Part shown: piece after piece, positions 9,255 through 20,279 of the stretch
How the letters are laid out: the number at the start of each line of letters is the position of its first letter
Position numbering within the stretch: position 1 is the stretch's first letter
NCBI RefSeq assembly: GCF_001426885.1
Contig: NZ_LMFP01000028.1
Coordinates: 1,158,174-1,222,173 of the forward strand
DNA length: 64,000 bases
Source: Pelomonas sp. Root1444
GTDB lineage: Bacteria > Pseudomonadota > Gammaproteobacteria > Burkholderiales > Burkholderiaceae_C
Direction of reading: 5' to 3'
Position numbers and translations under genes: made by a program
The notes under the pieces: model-generated
Databases searched by the model: none
Told to the model about the DNA's origin: nothing
The model's input: the letters and a program-made list of their open reading frames with translations, nothing else

Positions 9255-9794
9255 ATGGCCCGCACGGCTCTCAGCACCTCCCTCGCCATGGCCCTCGGCC
9301 TGCTGCATGCTGGCGCAGCGTTCGGCCAGGTTCCCTTCGCCGGCCTCCCGACGCTTCCGGGCGGATTCCAGGCCACGGACATCGGGCAATGGCACCTCGC
9401 CGCCAACCAGGTGTCCGCCAGCACGTTGATCGGTGACAAGGACAGCACGCAGGAGCTGTTCCACCTGCTGCCCCGAGGTGGCGAGCTGACGGCCCACGTG
9501 CTGGACACCCAATCCATCGGCAGCAAGTCCGCCGCCGCGGCCGCACACGTCACGCCCACGAGCATGGGCACGGCCGCGTCGGCCGGCGATCCCGTGAATC
9601 CGGACAGCACGTTCTCGGGCGCCGTCTCCTCCGCGCTGCTGTACTCGATCGCCTACCTGGCCGTGGCAGCGGTCGGCTCACTCGCGGAAGGCACCGAGGA
9701 CGGCTACCGTGCGCTCTATGCCCGGGGCCGGCCTCGACGCCTACTGAGACGGCGCTTTGTCGCGCCTGCACCGCCGCCCGGTCTGAGCGTGTAG
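9255..9794 (+). CDS. Truncated paralogue of the preceding PEP-CTERM protein, possibly degenerate
   Basis: A 179-residue ORF from ATG 9255 with a clear signal peptide (MARTALSTSLAMALGLLHAGAAFGQ). The mature N-terminus aligns by eye with the preceding protein (GMELNQWFVLSNGVMAGTLIDG versus TDIGQWHLAANQVSASTLIGD, then Ala/Ser-rich text ending in SIAYLAV versus TVAYWAV). After about residue 130 the similarity stops, and the C-terminus is an Arg-rich run (RGRPRRLLRRR) with no PEP-CTERM signal. Either a deletion or frameshift removed the rest of a tandem duplicate, or it is a secreted short form. The Arg-rich tail looks like out-of-frame GC-rich translation. Confidence 0.5.
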   Translation: MARTALSTSLAMALGLLHAGAAFGQVPFAGLPTLPGGFQATDIGQWHLAANQVSASTLIGDKDSTQELFHLLPRGGELTAHVLDTQSIGSKSAAAAAHVTPTSMGTAASAGDPVNPDSTFSGAVSSALLYSIAYLAVAAVGSLAEGTEDGYRALYARGRPRRLLRRRFVAPAPPPGLSV

Positions 9795-9820
9795 AAGAGC
9801 CGGCCTGGCCGGCCGGGCTC

Positions 9821-12190
<2,370 letters not shown>

Positions 12191-12223
12191 CCTTCGACAT
12201 CGTCACACGCCGCTGCGATCATC

Positions 12224-12244
12224 ACGGCCCGCACCACGGGCCGT
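12224..12244 (+). terminator. Hairpin downstream of tex
   Basis: Perfect 8-bp inverted repeat ACGGCCCG/CGGGCCGT with a 5-base loop, 34 bp after the tex stop. There is no T-run behind it, so it may act only as a weak or Rho-assisted terminator between tex and the TonB-dependent receptor gene. Confidence 0.4.
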
Positions 12245-12342
12245 CGATTGGCGCCCCTGAATCTGCAGATGGTCGCAGCGTCGCTGCGGTGCGTCCCGCG
12301 CGCGGCTATGTTCCGCGCCGCCTCGAAACCCCGGAGTTCCTC

Positions 12343-14601
12343 TTGAAAACCCCCGCCCTCGCCTCGTTGCTTCTGCTCAGCCCCGTCCTGGCTCTGGCTC
12401 AGCAGGAGGTCGACCGCGCTGCCGCCACGCCCACGCCGGGCAACCAGCAGCTCGAGCGCGTGTCGGTGACGCGCCAACAGACCGACACCGACCTGCGCCG
12501 CCGCCAGCCGGTGGCCAAGCAGCTCTACGGCCGCGACGAGCTGGACAAGTACGGCGACACGCAGCTGTCCGACGTGCTCAAGCGCCTGCCGGGCATCAAC
12601 GTCTCCGGCGGCCAGCTGCGCATGCGGGGCCTGGGCGGTGCCTACACGCAGATCCTGGTCAACGGCGAGCCCGCGCCGCCGGGGTTCAGCCTCGACAACC
12701 TGAACCCCGCGCAGGTCGAGCGCCTGGAGGTCAGCAAGGCCCCGACCGCCGACCAGAGCGCGCAAGCCATCGCCGGCACGCTGAACATCATCCTGAAGGA
12801 CGCGCCACGGGTCGTGCAGAAGGACCTGCGCGTGGGAATGGCCTATGCCAGCGAGAAGCCGGTCCTCAATGCCGGCTTCACGTATGGCGACCGCATCGTC
12901 GGCGGCCTCGGCTTCGTGCTGCCGATCTCGATCAACCAGTGGAACTTCGTCAACGAGAGCAGCGGAGACCGCGTGCGTGACAAGGGCCTCACCGGCCTGC
13001 GCAACGAGGGCCGCGACCGCTCGTTCGGCCACGGCTTCAACATGTCACCGCGCCTGAACTGGAAACTGGGCGACGACGAGACGCTGTCGGTGCAGGGCTT
13101 CTTCGTGCAGAACCGCTTCCGCAGCGAGGGGGAGAACACCACCGACGTGGTGTTCGAGGACCAGAGCAAGCCGAGCAAGAGCGTGATCCCGCCGAGCCTG
13201 CTCGACAACACCCGTAACCGCGGCACCTTCCAGGCCCAGCGCCTCAACCTGCAATACAACAACCGCTTCGGCGAAGACCGCCGCATCGAGCTGCGCGCTG
13301 GCGTCGGCAGCGGCGGTGCGGACTTCAACTTCGAGTTCTTCGGCCGCAACAAGGACGGCACCCCGGCCATTGACCGCGTCACGTCGGGCGACAACCGCAA
13401 CCGCAATGCGACGCTGTCGGGCAAGTACAGCCAGTACGCTGGCGAGGCTCACACCATCACGACCGGCGCCGAGCTCGAACGCCGCACCCGCGACGAGATC
13501 CGCAGCACGCGGCAGTTCGACTACCGCAAGGGGACCGAAGCGAAGTGGGAGGATCTGCTGACCGGCGTCGAAGGCCAGCCCTTCAACGCGACGATCACGC
13601 GCTCGGCCGTTTACGTGCAGGACGAGTGGGAGATCAACAACCAGTGGTCGGCCTACGCCGGCGTGCGCCACGAGCAGATCCAGACGGCAAGCGAAGGCCA
13701 GGCCAGCCAGTTCGAGAGCACCAGCAAGGTGACGACACCGCTGCTCCACCTGAACTTCAAGCCCGACCCCAAGGGCCGCGACCTCGTGCGCGCCAGCCTC
13801 ACGCGCAGCTACAAGGCGGCCGACGTGCAGCAGCTGATTGCCCGGCCGACCGTCAACACCGACTACGAGGTGCGCGGGCCCAACGCCCGCATCAACACCG
13901 AACTCGGCCCCGACCGCATCGGCAACCCGCAGCTCAAGCCTGAGCTGGCCACCGGGCTGGACGTGGCCTACGAGAAGTACCTGCCGGCAGGCGGCCTCAT
14001 CTCGGTCGGCGTCTTCCACCGCCGCATCACCAACCTGATCCGCACCGACCGCCCGCGGCTGATGACGGTGGACTATGCGGACACGCAGCGCTACGTCATC
14101 ACCCAGGTCAATCTCAGCAAGGCCACGACCCAGGGCCTGGAGATGGAGGTCAAGGGCCGCGCCAGCGAACTGTTCCCCAGCCTCTTCGAGCCCAGCACCA
14201 ACCTCAACCTGCGTGCGTCGCTGAATCTCTACCGGTCCACGGTCGCGGACATTCCCGGCCCCGACAACCGCCTGGAAGGCCAGCAGCCCTGGCAGTTCAA
14301 CTTCGGTGCCGACTACCGCATGAAGAGCCTGCCGGTCAGCATGGGCTTCAGCGCCCAGATCGCACCCGAGTTCGACGTCCGACAAAGCGTGCTGCAGAGC
14401 CAGACCTCGCTGGCCGCGCGCTCGCTGGACGCCTTCGCGGCGATGCAGGTCGGCAAGCAGGACAGCGTGCGCGTCAGCGTCAACGGCCTGTTCCAGCCCA
14501 AGCAGGGCACGCGCGTCGTCATCATCGACACGCCCGACTACAACCTGAACCGCCGTGACCCCGTGCCGTGGTGGGCCGTGAACTGGGAACACAAGTTCTG
14601 A
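12343..14601 (+). CDS. TonB-dependent outer-membrane receptor
   Basis: A TonB-dependent receptor for ligand uptake across the outer membrane. I place the start at TTG 12343 rather than at the ATG at 12289: GGAG lies 6 bases upstream, and the product then begins with a clean signal peptide (MKTPALASLLLLSPVLALAQ), giving 752 residues. The plug domain spans about 45-150 (LSDVLKRLPGINVSGGQLRMRGLGG, ILVNGEPAPPG, AQAIAGTLNIILKD). The rest is beta-barrel ending in the C-terminal aromatic WEHKF expected for BAM-dependent insertion. A siderophore-type ligand is possible but unproven; no dedicated iron gene is adjacent. Confidence 0.9.
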   Translation: MKTPALASLLLLSPVLALAQQEVDRAAATPTPGNQQLERVSVTRQQTDTDLRRRQPVAKQLYGRDELDKYGDTQLSDVLKRLPGINVSGGQLRMRGLGGAYTQILVNGEPAPPGFSLDNLNPAQVERLEVSKAPTADQSAQAIAGTLNIILKDAPRVVQKDLRVGMAYASEKPVLNAGFTYGDRIVGGLGFVLPISINQWNFVNESSGDRVRDKGLTGLRNEGRDRSFGHGFNMSPRLNWKLGDDETLSVQGFFVQNRFRSEGENTTDVVFEDQSKPSKSVIPPSLLDNTRNRGTFQAQRLNLQYNNRFGEDRRIELRAGVGSGGADFNFEFFGRNKDGTPAIDRVTSGDNRNRNATLSGKYSQYAGEAHTITTGAELERRTRDEIRSTRQFDYRKGTEAKWEDLLTGVEGQPFNATITRSAVYVQDEWEINNQWSAYAGVRHEQIQTASEGQASQFESTSKVTTPLLHLNFKPDPKGRDLVRASLTRSYKAADVQQLIARPTVNTDYEVRGPNARINTELGPDRIGNPQLKPELATGLDVAYEKYLPAGGLISVGVFHRRITNLIRTDRPRLMTVDYADTQRYVITQVNLSKATTQGLEMEVKGRASELFPSLFEPSTNLNLRASLNLYRSTVADIPGPDNRLEGQQPWQFNFGADYRMKSLPVSMGFSAQIAPEFDVRQSVLQSQTSLAARSLDAFAAMQVGKQDSVRVSVNGLFQPKQGTRVVIIDTPDYNLNRRDPVPWWAVNWEHKF

Positions 14602-14620
14602 TCCCCGCTATCTTCCAAGC

Positions 14621-15709
14621 ATGAGCTCGGGCGCCCTGCAGGTCTTTGCCGGCCCCGCCGCGAAAGCGCGGCTGGCGGAGCGCGGCCTGCGCGCCGACGA
14701 CGTCGGGTTGATACCTGCCGCTGCCGGCGGTCCGAAGGGGCTGATCCTCAACGGGCTGGACCGCTATGTCTTCGGCGACTGGCTGCCGCAAAGCCGCCAG
14801 ACCGTGCACCTCGTCGGCGCCAGCATCGGCGCGTGGCGCATGGCCACCGCTGCACTGGCCCACCGCGACGTCACCGCGGCGTTCGACACGATGGCCGAGG
14901 CTTACGTGACGCAGGAGTACGACGTGCTGCCCGGCGAGAAGCGACCGCGGCCGGAAGGGGTCAGCCGGCGCTTCGGAGAGATCCTGGCCGAGATCTTCGA
15001 AGGCCGCGAGACCGAGGTGCTGGCGCATCCGCGTTGGCGGCTGCACGTCGTCACGTCGCGAGGTCGCGCCGGGCTGCTCGCGCGCGAGGGCAGGCTGCGC
15101 ACCCCGCTGGGCTACCTCGGCGCCTTCGCGGCCAATGCCGTGTCGCGCCCGCTGCTGGGCCGCTTCCTGGAGCGCGTCGTCTTCTCCGACCCGCGCGACC
15201 GCCTGCCGCTGAAGCTCAACGACTTCACCAGCCGCGAGGTGCACCTGTCGCGCGCCAACCTCCGCGGCGCGCTGCTGGCGAGCTGCTCCATCCCTTTCTG
15301 GCTGCAAGCCCAGCATGACCTGCCCGGCGCGCCGCGGGGTGCCTACTGGGATGGCGGCATCACCGACTACCACCTGCACCTGGACTACCGGGCGCTGCAG
15401 CAAGCGCACGCGCCGTTGGTGCTCTATCCGCATTTCCAGCGCCAGGTCGTCCCGGGCTGGCTGGACAAGGCGCTCAAGCACCGCCACCGCTCGACCGTGT
15501 TCCTCGACAACGTCGTGCTGCTGTGCCCGTCGCCCGAGTGGATCGACCGGTTGCCGGGCAGCAAGCTGCCCGACCGCAACGACTTCATCAAGCTGGACGC
15601 CGGCGAACGCCGCCGCCGCTGGCGCGTCGCCGTGGGCGAAAGCCAGCGACTGGCCGATGAGTTCGTCGCGTTGGCGCAGCGCGACTCGATTTCAGCGCTG
15701 CCGCTTTAG
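14621..15709 (+). CDS. Patatin-like phospholipase family protein
   Basis: A 362-residue patatin-fold lipid acyl hydrolase. The oxyanion-hole loop AAGGPKGL lies at about residues 34-41, the nucleophile elbow G-A-S68-I-G at 66-70, and the second member of the Ser-Asp dyad is Asp244 in YWDGG. There is no signal peptide or membrane anchor, so it is probably cytoplasmic. It follows the receptor gene by 19 bp and its stop is close to the likely promoter of the thrS leader. Substrate unknown. Confidence 0.85.
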   Translation: MSSGALQVFAGPAAKARLAERGLRADDVGLIPAAAGGPKGLILNGLDRYVFGDWLPQSRQTVHLVGASIGAWRMATAALAHRDVTAAFDTMAEAYVTQEYDVLPGEKRPRPEGVSRRFGEILAEIFEGRETEVLAHPRWRLHVVTSRGRAGLLAREGRLRTPLGYLGAFAANAVSRPLLGRFLERVVFSDPRDRLPLKLNDFTSREVHLSRANLRGALLASCSIPFWLQAQHDLPGAPRGAYWDGGITDYHLHLDYRALQQAHAPLVLYPHFQRQVVPGWLDKALKHRHRSTVFLDNVVLLCPSPEWIDRLPGSKLPDRNDFIKLDAGERRRRWRVAVGESQRLADEFVALAQRDSISALPL

Positions 15710-15766
15710 AATCCGCGCTCCACCCCTCAAGACTCCTTTAACAAGAGCGAGAAAGGCACCCTGGTT

Positions 15767-15814
15767 ATGACACCGCGAACTACGACCACCTTCACCGGCA
15801 CCACCGGTAACTAG
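15767..15814 (+). CDS. Threonine-rich leader peptide of thrS
   Basis: A 15-codon ORF encoding MTPRTTTTFTGTTGN, with 8 threonines including four in tandem, then TAG. It lies 93 bp before thrS and is followed by a strong intrinsic terminator, the arrangement of a ribosome-mediated transcription attenuator. AAAGG lies about 10 bases upstream as a possible ribosome-binding site. Low charged tRNA-Thr should stall the ribosome on the Thr codons and allow read-through into the synthetase gene. The leader is too short for ordinary gene finders. Confidence 0.8.
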   Translation: MTPRTTTTFTGTTGN

Positions 15815-15817
15815 TCG

Positions 15818-15886
15818 GCCGCGGCTCGTCACGCCAGTCCTTTTCGGACTTCACCAATCAAGCGCGGCAAGTGGCCGCGCTTTTTT
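15818..15886 (+). promoter_or_regulatory. thrS transcription attenuator (antiterminator/terminator)
   Basis: The terminator is a perfect 9-bp stem AAGCGCGGC (15860-15868)/GCCGCGCTT (15874-15882) with a 5-base loop, running into TTTTTT at 15881-15886. GCCGCG at 15818-15823, just after the leader stop, is complementary to CGCGGC (15863-15868) in the terminator's 5' arm and could form an antiterminator. A small hairpin AGTCC-TTTTC-GGACT sits between them (15836-15850). The last leader codons can also fold (ACCGG/CCGGT), a candidate for the region competing with the antiterminator. Confidence 0.75.
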
Positions 15887-15907
15887 GTTTTCGCTCCCGG
15901 AGCACCC

Positions 15908-17815
15908 ATGATCTCGATTCAACTCCCCGACGGCTCGCGCCGTGAATACCCCGCCGCGCTGACCGTTGGCGACGTTGCCGCCAGCATCGGCGCCGGCCTG
16001 GCCAAGGCCGCTTTAGGCGGCAAGGTGGACGGCAAGGTCGTCGACCTTAGCCACGTCATAGCCCACGACGCCCAGGTCGCCATCGTTACCGAGAAGGATG
16101 CCGACGGCCTGGAGCTGATCCGCCACTCGACGGCCCACTTGCTGGCCTATGCCGTCAAGTCGCTCTACCCCGACGCGCAGGTGACCATCGGCCCGGTCAT
16201 CGAGAACGGCTTCTATTACGACTTCGCCTACAAGCGCCCCTTCACGCCGGACGACCTGGCCGCCATCGAGGCCAAGATGACGGAGCTCGCGAAAAAGGAT
16301 GAGAAGGTCGTGCGCCGCGTGCTGCCGCGCGACGAGGCCGTGGCGCATTTCAAGGCCATGGGCGAGGCCTACAAGGCGGAGATCATCGAAAGCATCCCGG
16401 CCGACCAAGACGTGTCGCTGTACGCGGAAGGCGCCTTCGAGGACCTCTGCCGCGGTCCACACGTGCCCAGCACCGGCAAGCTCAAGCACTTCAAGCTGAT
16501 GAAGGTGGCCGGCGCCTATTGGCGCGGCGACCACCGCAATGAGCAACTGCAGCGCATCTACGGCACGGCCTGGGCCACCAAGGACGACCTGCAGAAGTAC
16601 CTGACGATGCTGGAGGAGGCCGAGAAGCGCGACCACCGCAAGCTCGGCAAGGAGCTGGACCTCTTCCACATCGACGAGCACGCCCCGGGCGTCGTCTTCT
16701 GGCACCCCAAGGGCTGGACAGTCTGGCAGGAGGTGGAGCAGTACATGCGCCGCGTCTACCGCGACAACGGCTACCAGGAGGTCAAGGGCCCGCAGCTGCT
16801 GGACCGCACGCTGTGGGAAGCCTCGGGCCACTGGGAGAAGTACAAGGACAACATGTTCACGACGGAGTCGGAGAAGCGCGACTACGCGCTCAAGCCGATG
16901 AACTGTCCCGGTCACATCCTGATCTTCAAGCAGGGCGTCAAGAGCTACCGCGACCTGCCGCTGCGCTACGGCGAGTTCGGCCAGTGCCACCGCAACGAGC
17001 CCACGGGCGGTCTGCACGGCATCATGCGGGTGCGCGGCTTCACGCAGGACGACGGGCACATCTTCTGCACCGAAGACCAGATCCTGCCGGAATGCGTCGC
17101 CTACACGGCGCTGCTGCAGAAGGTCTACAAGGACTTCGGCTTCACCGATATCATTTACAAGGTGGCGACGCGCCCGGACGCCCGCATCGGTTCGGACGAG
17201 GTCTGGGACAAGGCCGAGCATGCGCTGATGGAAAGCCTGCGCGCCTCCGGCGTCGAGTTCGAGGTCGCACCTGGCGACGGCGCCTTCTACGGCCCCAAGA
17301 TCGAATACACGCTCAAGGACGCGCTGGGCCGTCAGTGGCAGTGCGGCACGATGCAGGTCGACTTCTCGATGCCGGGCCGCCTGGGCGCCGAGTTCGTCGA
17401 CGAGGATGGCCAGCACAAGCACCCGGTCATACTGCACCGCGCCATCGTGGGCAGCCTGGAGCGTTTCATCGGCATCCTGATCGAACAGCACGCCGGCGCG
17501 CTGCCCGTCTGGCTCGCGCCGACGCAGGTCGTGGTGGCCAACATCACCGATTCCCAGGCCGATTACGTGTCTGAAATTGTGAAATCGCTGCAAAAACAAG
17601 GGGTTAGGGCCCAGGCCGATTTGCGCAACGAGAAGATCACCTATAAAATCCGCCAGCATTCCATGCAAAAGCTGCCGTACATCCTCGTCGTAGGCGACAA
17701 GGAAAAGGCGAATGGCAGCGTTGCGGTACGCGCCCGTGGCAATCAGGATCTGGGCGTGATGCCTTTGCAAGACTTCCTCTCGAGAGTCTGTGCAGACATC
17801 GCGAACAAGGTCTGA
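15908..17815 (+). CDS. thrS: Threonine--tRNA ligase
   Basis: A 635-residue class II aminoacyl-tRNA synthetase that charges tRNA-Thr. Domains in order: TGS (about 1-62), the second N-terminal editing domain containing the [11 protein letters not shown] motif (about 63-240), the catalytic core with MNCPGH (zinc-ligand Cys) and the motif 2 region [20 protein letters not shown] near residues 360-380, and the anticodon-binding domain (about 535-635). GGAG lies 5 bases before ATG 15908. It heads the thrS-infC-rpmI-rplT-pheST-ihfA translation block and is preceded by a Thr-codon attenuator. Confidence 0.98.
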   Translation: MISIQLPDGSRREYPAALTVGDVAASIGAGLAKAALGGKVDGKVVDLSHVIAHDAQVAIVTEKDADGLELIRHSTAHLLAYAVKSLYPDAQVTIGPVIENGFYYDFAYKRPFTPDDLAAIEAKMTELAKKDEKVVRRVLPRDEAVAHFKAMGEAYKAEIIESIPADQDVSLYAEGAFEDLCRGPHVPSTGKLKHFKLMKVAGAYWRGDHRNEQLQRIYGTAWATKDDLQKYLTMLEEAEKRDHRKLGKELDLFHIDEHAPGVVFWHPKGWTVWQEVEQYMRRVYRDNGYQEVKGPQLLDRTLWEASGHWEKYKDNMFTTESEKRDYALKPMNCPGHILIFKQGVKSYRDLPLRYGEFGQCHRNEPTGGLHGIMRVRGFTQDDGHIFCTEDQILPECVAYTALLQKVYKDFGFTDIIYKVATRPDARIGSDEVWDKAEHALMESLRASGVEFEVAPGDGAFYGPKIEYTLKDALGRQWQCGTMQVDFSMPGRLGAEFVDEDGQHKHPVILHRAIVGSLERFIGILIEQHAGALPVWLAPTQVVVANITDSQADYVSEIVKSLQKQGVRAQADLRNEKITYKIRQHSMQKLPYILVVGDKEKANGSVAVRARGNQDLGVMPLQDFLSRVCADIANKV

Positions 17816-17883
17816 CAAGCCGTCCGGGCGCGATTTGTTTTGTTTGGGCTCCTCGCCTTGGGGCCCGTTGAAAGGTCTACACC

Positions 17884-18429
17884 ATCGCTACGTTTGCCGA
17901 CCGTCGTGCGATTCCGGAGCGCAAGCACCGGTTGAACCGCGAAATCATGGCCCCTGAAGTCCGTCTGAACGGCCCCGAAAACGAACCCATCGGGGTCGTC
18001 AGCATCCAGGAAGCCCTGCGTATGGCGGGCGAAATGGATGTGGACCTGGTCGAGATCTCCGCCACCGCCAATCCGCCGGTCTGCCGGCTGATGGACTACG
18101 GCAAGTTCAAGTACCAGGAACAAAAGCGCGCTGCTGAAGCCAAGTCCAAGCAGAAGATCATCGAAATCAAGGAAGTCAAATTCCGTCCGGGCACGGACGA
18201 AGGCGACTACCAGATCAAGATGCGCAATCTGCGCCGCTTCATCGCTGAAGACGGTGACAAGGGCAAGGTCACGCTGCGCTACCGAGGCCGTGAAATCACC
18301 CACCAGGACATCGGCATGCGCCTGCTGGAGCGGATCCGCGATGAACTGGCCGACGTGGCGATCGTCGAGAACATGCCGAAGCTCGAAGGTCGGCAGATGA
18401 TCATGGTCCTGGCGCCGAAAAAGCGCTGA
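17884..18429 (+). CDS. infC: Translation initiation factor IF-3 (AUC start)
   Basis: A 181-residue IF-3, which binds the 30S subunit and enforces start-codon fidelity. The recognisable protein ([19 protein letters not shown]...) has no ATG or GTG at a sensible N-terminus. In frame, ATC at 17884 lies 7 bases after AAAGGT (17871-17876) and gives the family-like N-terminus (M)[17 protein letters not shown]. An in-frame TTG at 17932 lacks a good ribosome-binding site. Rare AUU-type starts are the known basis of infC autoregulation in E. coli. The N-domain spans about 15-85 ([15 protein letters not shown]) and the C-domain 95-181 ([12 protein letters not shown] to MVLAPKKR). Confidence 0.93.
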   Translation: MATFADRRAIPERKHRLNREIMAPEVRLNGPENEPIGVVSIQEALRMAGEMDVDLVEISATANPPVCRLMDYGKFKYQEQKRAAEAKSKQKIIEIKEVKFRPGTDEGDYQIKMRNLRRFIAEDGDKGKVTLRYRGREITHQDIGMRLLERIRDELADVAIVENMPKLEGRQMIMVLAPKKR

Positions 18430-18445
18430 GACCGCAACAGGTTTG

Positions 18446-18516
18446 ACTGGTCGGTTTGGTCGCCGGCCAGTTCACAAGTCTCCTGAGGCCAACAAGCATG
18501 CCGGGCTCACCGGCAT
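18446..18516 (+). promoter_or_regulatory. Paired hairpins in the infC-rpmI spacer (possible L20 control site)
   Basis: Two stems fill the 120-bp spacer: ACTGGTCGG (18446-18454)/CCGGCCAGT (18463-18471) with one G-U pair, and ATGCCGG (18498-18504)/CCGGCAT (18510-18516) with a 5-base loop. Neither has a T-run, so they are unlikely terminators. In E. coli, ribosomal protein L20 represses rpmI-rplT translation through structured RNA upstream of rpmI; these hairpins are in the right place, but sequence homology was not checked. Confidence 0.4.
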
Positions 18517-18549
18517 CGCCCCAGGGACACACTTAGAAGGAGCATCCCC

Positions 18550-18753
18550 ATGCCCAAAATGAAGACCAAGAGCAGCGCGAAAAAACGTTTTCGCGTTCGT
18601 CCGGGTGGCACCGTCAAGCGCGGTCAGGCGTTCAAGCGCCACATCCTGACCAAGAAGACCACGAAGAACAAGCGCCAGCTCCGCGGCGCCGTCACCGTGC
18701 ACGAAACCAACATGGGTCACATCGCTCAGATGCTGCCCTTTGCTGGCCTGTAA
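18550..18753 (+). CDS. rpmI: 50S ribosomal protein L35
   Basis: A 67-residue basic ribosomal protein starting [16 protein letters not shown], the near-invariant L35 N-terminus, and continuing [32 protein letters not shown] precedes ATG 18550. It lies between infC and rplT as in most proteobacteria and is co-expressed with L20. Confidence 0.98.
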   Translation: MPKMKTKSSAKKRFRVRPGGTVKRGQAFKRHILTKKTTKNKRQLRGAVTVHETNMGHIAQMLPFAGL

Positions 18754-18779
18754 TTCATCACTGACTCAAGGAGAAACAC

Positions 18780-19136
18780 ATGCCTCGCGTCAAACGTGGT
18801 GTAACCGCTCGTGCCCGTCACAAGAAGGTCTTGGCTCTGGCCAAGGGCTTCCGGGGTCGTCGTAAGAACGTCTTCCGCATCGCCAAGCAGGCGGTGATGA
18901 AGGCGGGCCAATACGCCTACCGTGACCGCCGTACCAAGAAGCGCGTTTTCCGTCAGCTCTGGATCGCCCGTATCAACGCTGCATCGCGTGGTCTGGGTCT
19001 GTCCTACAGCAAGTTCGTGGCGGGTCTGAAGAAGGCCCAGATCGAGATCGACCGCAAGGTTCTCGCCGATCTGGCCGTCAACGACCCGGCTGGCTTTGCC
19101 AGCATCTTCGCCAAGGTGAAGGCCGCGCTCGCCTGA
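18780..19136 (+). CDS. rplT: 50S ribosomal protein L20
   Basis: A 118-residue rRNA-binding protein that is essential for early 50S assembly and, in E. coli, represses its own operon. Begins [18 protein letters not shown] and contains [24 protein letters not shown], both diagnostic. AAGGAGAAACAC precedes the ATG. It is followed by two hairpins before pheS. Confidence 0.98.
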   Translation: MPRVKRGVTARARHKKVLALAKGFRGRRKNVFRIAKQAVMKAGQYAYRDRRTKKRVFRQLWIARINAASRGLGLSYSKFVAGLKKAQIEIDRKVLADLAVNDPAGFASIFAKVKAALA

Positions 19137-19145
19137 TTGCGATTC

Positions 19146-19208
19146 GCCTCGACTCACGTCGGGGCACGCAAACTTTCAGGGCCGGCCCACCAGGGTCGGC
19201 CCTTTCTC
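19146..19208 (+). terminator. Tandem hairpins between rplT and pheS
   Basis: The first hairpin is GCCTCGAC (19146-19153)/GTCGGGGC (19158-19165) with loop TCAC and one G-U pair. The second is AGGGCCGGC (19178-19186)/GTCGGCCCT (19195-19203) running into TTTCTC, a good intrinsic-terminator shape ending only 15-20 bp before the pheS ATG. It probably reduces transcription into pheST. No Phe-rich leader peptide, as found in E. coli (pheM), is visible in front of it. Confidence 0.55.
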
Positions 19209-19222
19209 ATTTCGAATTCCGA

Positions 19223-20266
19223 ATGTCTGATCTCGACGCTCTTCTTGATGCGGCCCGAAGCGATTTCGCCGCCGCACCGACGCCAGCCGAACTCGAAAAC
19301 GCCAAGGCGCGCTTCCTCGGCAAGTCAGGCCGCGTGACCGAACTGATGAAGGGCCTGGGCGCTCTCAGCATCGAGGAGAAGAAGACCCGCGGCGCCGAGA
19401 TCAACCAGCTCAAGGTCGGCATCGAGGCCGCCCTGACTGCCCGCCGCGATGCGCTGGCGGCTGCCGAGTTGGAAAAGCAGCTCAAGGCCGAAGCGCTGGA
19501 CGTGACCTTGCCCGGCCGGCAGCGCGGCACAGGCGGCTTGCATCCGATCACACGCGCCATGGAGCGCATCGAGGCCATCTTCGGCTCGATGGGCTTCGAC
19601 GTGGCCGACGGCCCCGAGATCGAGACCGACTGGTACAGCTTCTCGGCGCTCAACAACCCCGAGAACCACCCCGCCCGCTCGATGCAGGACACGTTCTACG
19701 TCGACATGAAGGACGAGAACGGCGCCTGGCTGAACCTGCGCCCGCACACCAGCCCGATGCAGATCCGCTACGCGCAGGCCCATGCCAAGCGCTACGCGGG
19801 GCAGGACACGATGCCCCAGATCCGCGTCATCGCGCCGGGCCGCACCTACCGCGTCGACAGCGATGCCACCCACTCGCCGATGTTCCACCAGGTTGAAGGC
19901 CTGTGGGTTGGCGAGAACATCTCGTTCAAGGACCTGAAGGCGGTCTACCTGAACTTCATCACCGCCTTCTTCGAGACCGACCAGCTGCAGCTGCGCTTTC
20001 GCCCCAGCTATTTCCCTTTCACCGAACCCAGCGCCGAGATCGACATCATGTTCGAGAGCGGACCGTTGAAGGGCCGCTGGCTGGAGGTGTCGGGCTCCGG
20101 CCAGGTGCACCCGCAGGTCATCCGCAACATGGGCCTGGACCCGGAGCGCTACATCGGCTTCGCCTTCGGCTCGGGCATCGACCGCCTGGCCATGCTGCGC
20201 TATGGCGTCAACGACCTGCGCGCCTTCTTCGACGGCGACCTCCGCTTCCTCTCGCAGTTCAAGTAA
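19223..20266 (+). CDS. pheS: Phenylalanine--tRNA ligase alpha subunit
   Basis: A 347-residue catalytic subunit of the alpha2-beta2 PheRS. An N-terminal coiled-coil arm (about 1-90) binds tRNA-Phe. The class II catalytic core follows, with [20 protein letters not shown] near 110, [13 protein letters not shown] near 173 (motif 2 area), and motif 3 in [22 protein letters not shown] near the C-terminus. Its stop precedes pheT by only 13 bp. Confidence 0.97.
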   Translation: MSDLDALLDAARSDFAAAPTPAELENAKARFLGKSGRVTELMKGLGALSIEEKKTRGAEINQLKVGIEAALTARRDALAAAELEKQLKAEALDVTLPGRQRGTGGLHPITRAMERIEAIFGSMGFDVADGPEIETDWYSFSALNNPENHPARSMQDTFYVDMKDENGAWLNLRPHTSPMQIRYAQAHAKRYAGQDTMPQIRVIAPGRTYRVDSDATHSPMFHQVEGLWVGENISFKDLKAVYLNFITAFFETDQLQLRFRPSYFPFTEPSAEIDIMFESGPLKGRWLEVSGSGQVHPQVIRNMGLDPERYIGFAFGSGIDRLAMLRYGVNDLRAFFDGDLRFLSQFK

Positions 20267-20279
20267 TTCGACAAGAGCT

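Noticed and set aside
19137-19200. A TTG-initiated ORF before pheS considered as a Phe leader peptide
   Set aside because: The predicted peptide ([12 protein letters not shown]...) has almost no phenylalanine and no Phe-codon cluster before the terminator stem.
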